Assembly (NCBI GenBank): GCA_029213145.1
Contig: JARGNK010000041.1
Location: 1 to 46,059 of the forward strand
Direction of reading: 5' to 3'
From: Rubripirellula sp.
Lineage (GTDB): Bacteria > Planctomycetota > Planctomycetia > Pirellulales > Pirellulaceae
Length of the DNA stretch: 46,059 bases
Below are positions 45,313 to 46,059 of this stretch, in pieces; position 1 is the first letter of the stretch; each line of letters begins with the position of its first letter. The notes beneath the pieces were generated by a model. That model had not been told where the DNA came from. It did no database searches and saw only the letters and a list, made by a program, of their open reading frames with translations. The position numbers and the translations under genes are program-made.

Positions 45313-46059
45313 ATGGAATACGCAAAATTGATGACGAAACAGGTCGCCGGCGTTGCCGTATTTTTGGGCCTGCTTTCCCTGTCCGCCTCGGCCCAAGATT
45401 CATCGGCCCAAGATTCATCGGCCCAAGATTCATCGGCCCAAGATTCATCGGCCCAGCAATCAACGCCTAATGCCATATCCGCCTACAACGAGGGCGTTGG
45501 TCTGTATGAACAGGGACAGTTTGCCAAAGCAGCTGAACGATTTAACGAATCGGCAAAGGCGGTCGATCGAGACTTGGCGAGTCGTGCACGCTTCAACCTT
45601 GGAAACACGCATTACGCCCGAGCGCTGGCGTCCATCGATGCAAAACCGGATCAACCAGGGGGGAGAACGGACTACGCCGTTACCGCTGGGCCTTCCGAGG
45701 AGCAACGGGAGGCTGCCGTAGCCCACCTTCGCGAGGCGATCCAGCACTATCGAAGCGCACTGCGATTAAACCCGCGTGAGCAGGACGCGAGAGCGAATAT
45801 CGAATTGGCTGGGCAGATGATCAGTCAACTCACTCCGCCGCCGCAGCAGCAACCACCCGAGACTCCCCCCGACGAGTCTGATTCTTCTCAGTCGAGTCCC
45901 GAGGATCAAGAAAGTCAGCAGGATGACGACTCTGACTCTTCGGATGATGCAAATAATGAAAAGGATCAAGCGAACGAAGATCAACAAGCTGAAAGCAAAG
46001 AACAAGACGAGCAATCTTCAGACGAGCAATCTTCAGACGAGCAATCTTCAGACGAGCAA
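45313..46059 (+). CDS. Exported TPR protein, BatC-like (C-terminus outside window)
   Basis: The frame opens at ATG 45313 and is still open at the last base, so 249 residues are visible. Residues 1-27 are a signal peptide ending SASA-Q. Directly after it comes AQDSS four times, then TPR helices (NAISAYNEGVGLYEQGQFAKAAERF, HYRSALRLNPREQDARANIELA), then a very acidic, Gln/Ser/Glu-rich tail with DEQSS repeated at least three times. TPR proteins with an acidic low-complexity tail occur as BatC in the MoxR/BatA-D aerotolerance operons; the neighbouring genes beyond the window would decide. Queuosine genes upstream have no functional link. Confidence 0.8.
   Translation, partial: MEYAKLMTKQVAGVAVFLGLLSLSASAQDSSAQDSSAQDSSAQDSSAQQSTPNAISAYNEGVGLYEQGQFAKAAERFNESAKAVDRDLASRARFNLGNTHYARALASIDAKPDQPGGRTDYAVTAGPSEEQREAAVAHLREAIQHYRSALRLNPREQDARANIELAGQMISQLTPPPQQQPPETPPDESDSSQSSPEDQESQQDDDSDSSDDANNEKDQANEDQQAESKEQDEQSSDEQSSDEQSSDEQ
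45391..45450 (+). repeat. Four identical tandem 15-bp units (AQDSS)
   Basis: GCCCAAGATTCATCG is repeated four times without mismatch, in frame, right after the signal peptide. Each unit adds five residues, so changes in copy number keep the frame. Confidence 0.97.
46006..46059 (+). repeat. Tandem 15-bp units (DEQSS), array cut by window end
   Basis: GACGAGCAATCTTCA occurs at 46006-46020, 46021-46035 and 46036-46050, with a fourth copy starting at 46051. The array encodes DEQSS in frame and continues beyond the window. Confidence 0.97.

Noticed and set aside
44861..45463. 200-codon minus-strand frame with repeated MNLGP
   Set aside because: The repeat is the reverse complement of the AQDSS minisatellite and the rest is antisense to queE.

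Overview
The window looks like chromosomal DNA of a planctomycete, most likely in the Pirellulaceae (Rhodopirellula/Blastopirellula-type). The evidence is gene content: a DUF1501 Tat-exported protein, a PVC-type dehydrogenase/HEAT/cytochrome c fusion, a formylglycine-type sulfatase, a GH43 enzyme with a DUF1080-like domain, an ABC permease fused to a CPBP protease, a serine/threonine kinase fused to an Hsp70-like module, Gram-negative lipid A genes and many GTG/TTG starts. I see no tRNA, rRNA, CRISPR array, transposase or phage gene. The taxon is inferred from gene content, not from a marker gene.

Layout. 1-5530: exported and degradative genes (TolB-like protein cut by the window edge, DUF1501 protein, esterase, GH43). 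5630-8481: NatA/NatB-like ABC exporter whose permease carries a CPBP protease. 8888-12263: four closely packed minus-strand genes (ROK kinase, haloalkane-dehalogenase/OleB-type hydrolase, CitG-like protein, QueD/PTPS-type pterin enzyme). 12478-15066: kinase-Hsp70 fusion. 15299-17771: hemC and an unknown cytosolic protein. 18075-22510: PVC dehydrogenase-cytochrome and sulfatase. 22779-23894: type III polyketide synthase. 24258-29733: selenocysteine operon selB-selA-selD with overlapping reading frames, in which SelD is fused to an FAD/NADH-dehydrogenase-like domain. 30196-34609: RmlD-like protein with altered catalytic residues, exported metallophosphoesterase, TetA-like MFS transporter. 34977-38617: lpxD-lpxI-ispE-spoVG, where SpoVG carries an inserted four-cysteine zinc ribbon. 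38883-40414: excisionase-type HTH/PTS EIIA fusion and a protein with a receiver-like C-terminus. 40765-42306: proline-rich outer-membrane barrel candidate. 42674-45086: slyX, sugar isomerase-like TIM barrel, queF and, divergently, queE. 45313-end: TPR protein with in-frame 15-bp minisatellites, cut by the window edge.

How the genes work together. The sel operon provides SelA, SelB and SelD, but no tRNA-Sec or selenoprotein was found here. QueF and QueE, with the QueD-type enzyme 35 kb away, belong to queuosine biosynthesis, although the QueD-type gene sits beside a CitG-like gene and could serve another pterin. LpxD, LpxI and IspE supply lipid A and isoprenoid precursors for the envelope. The most unusual items are domain architectures: kinase-Hsp70, oxidoreductase-SelD, SpoVG-zinc ribbon, HTH-EIIA and ABC permease-CPBP. 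Family names rest on motifs read by eye; no database search was done.
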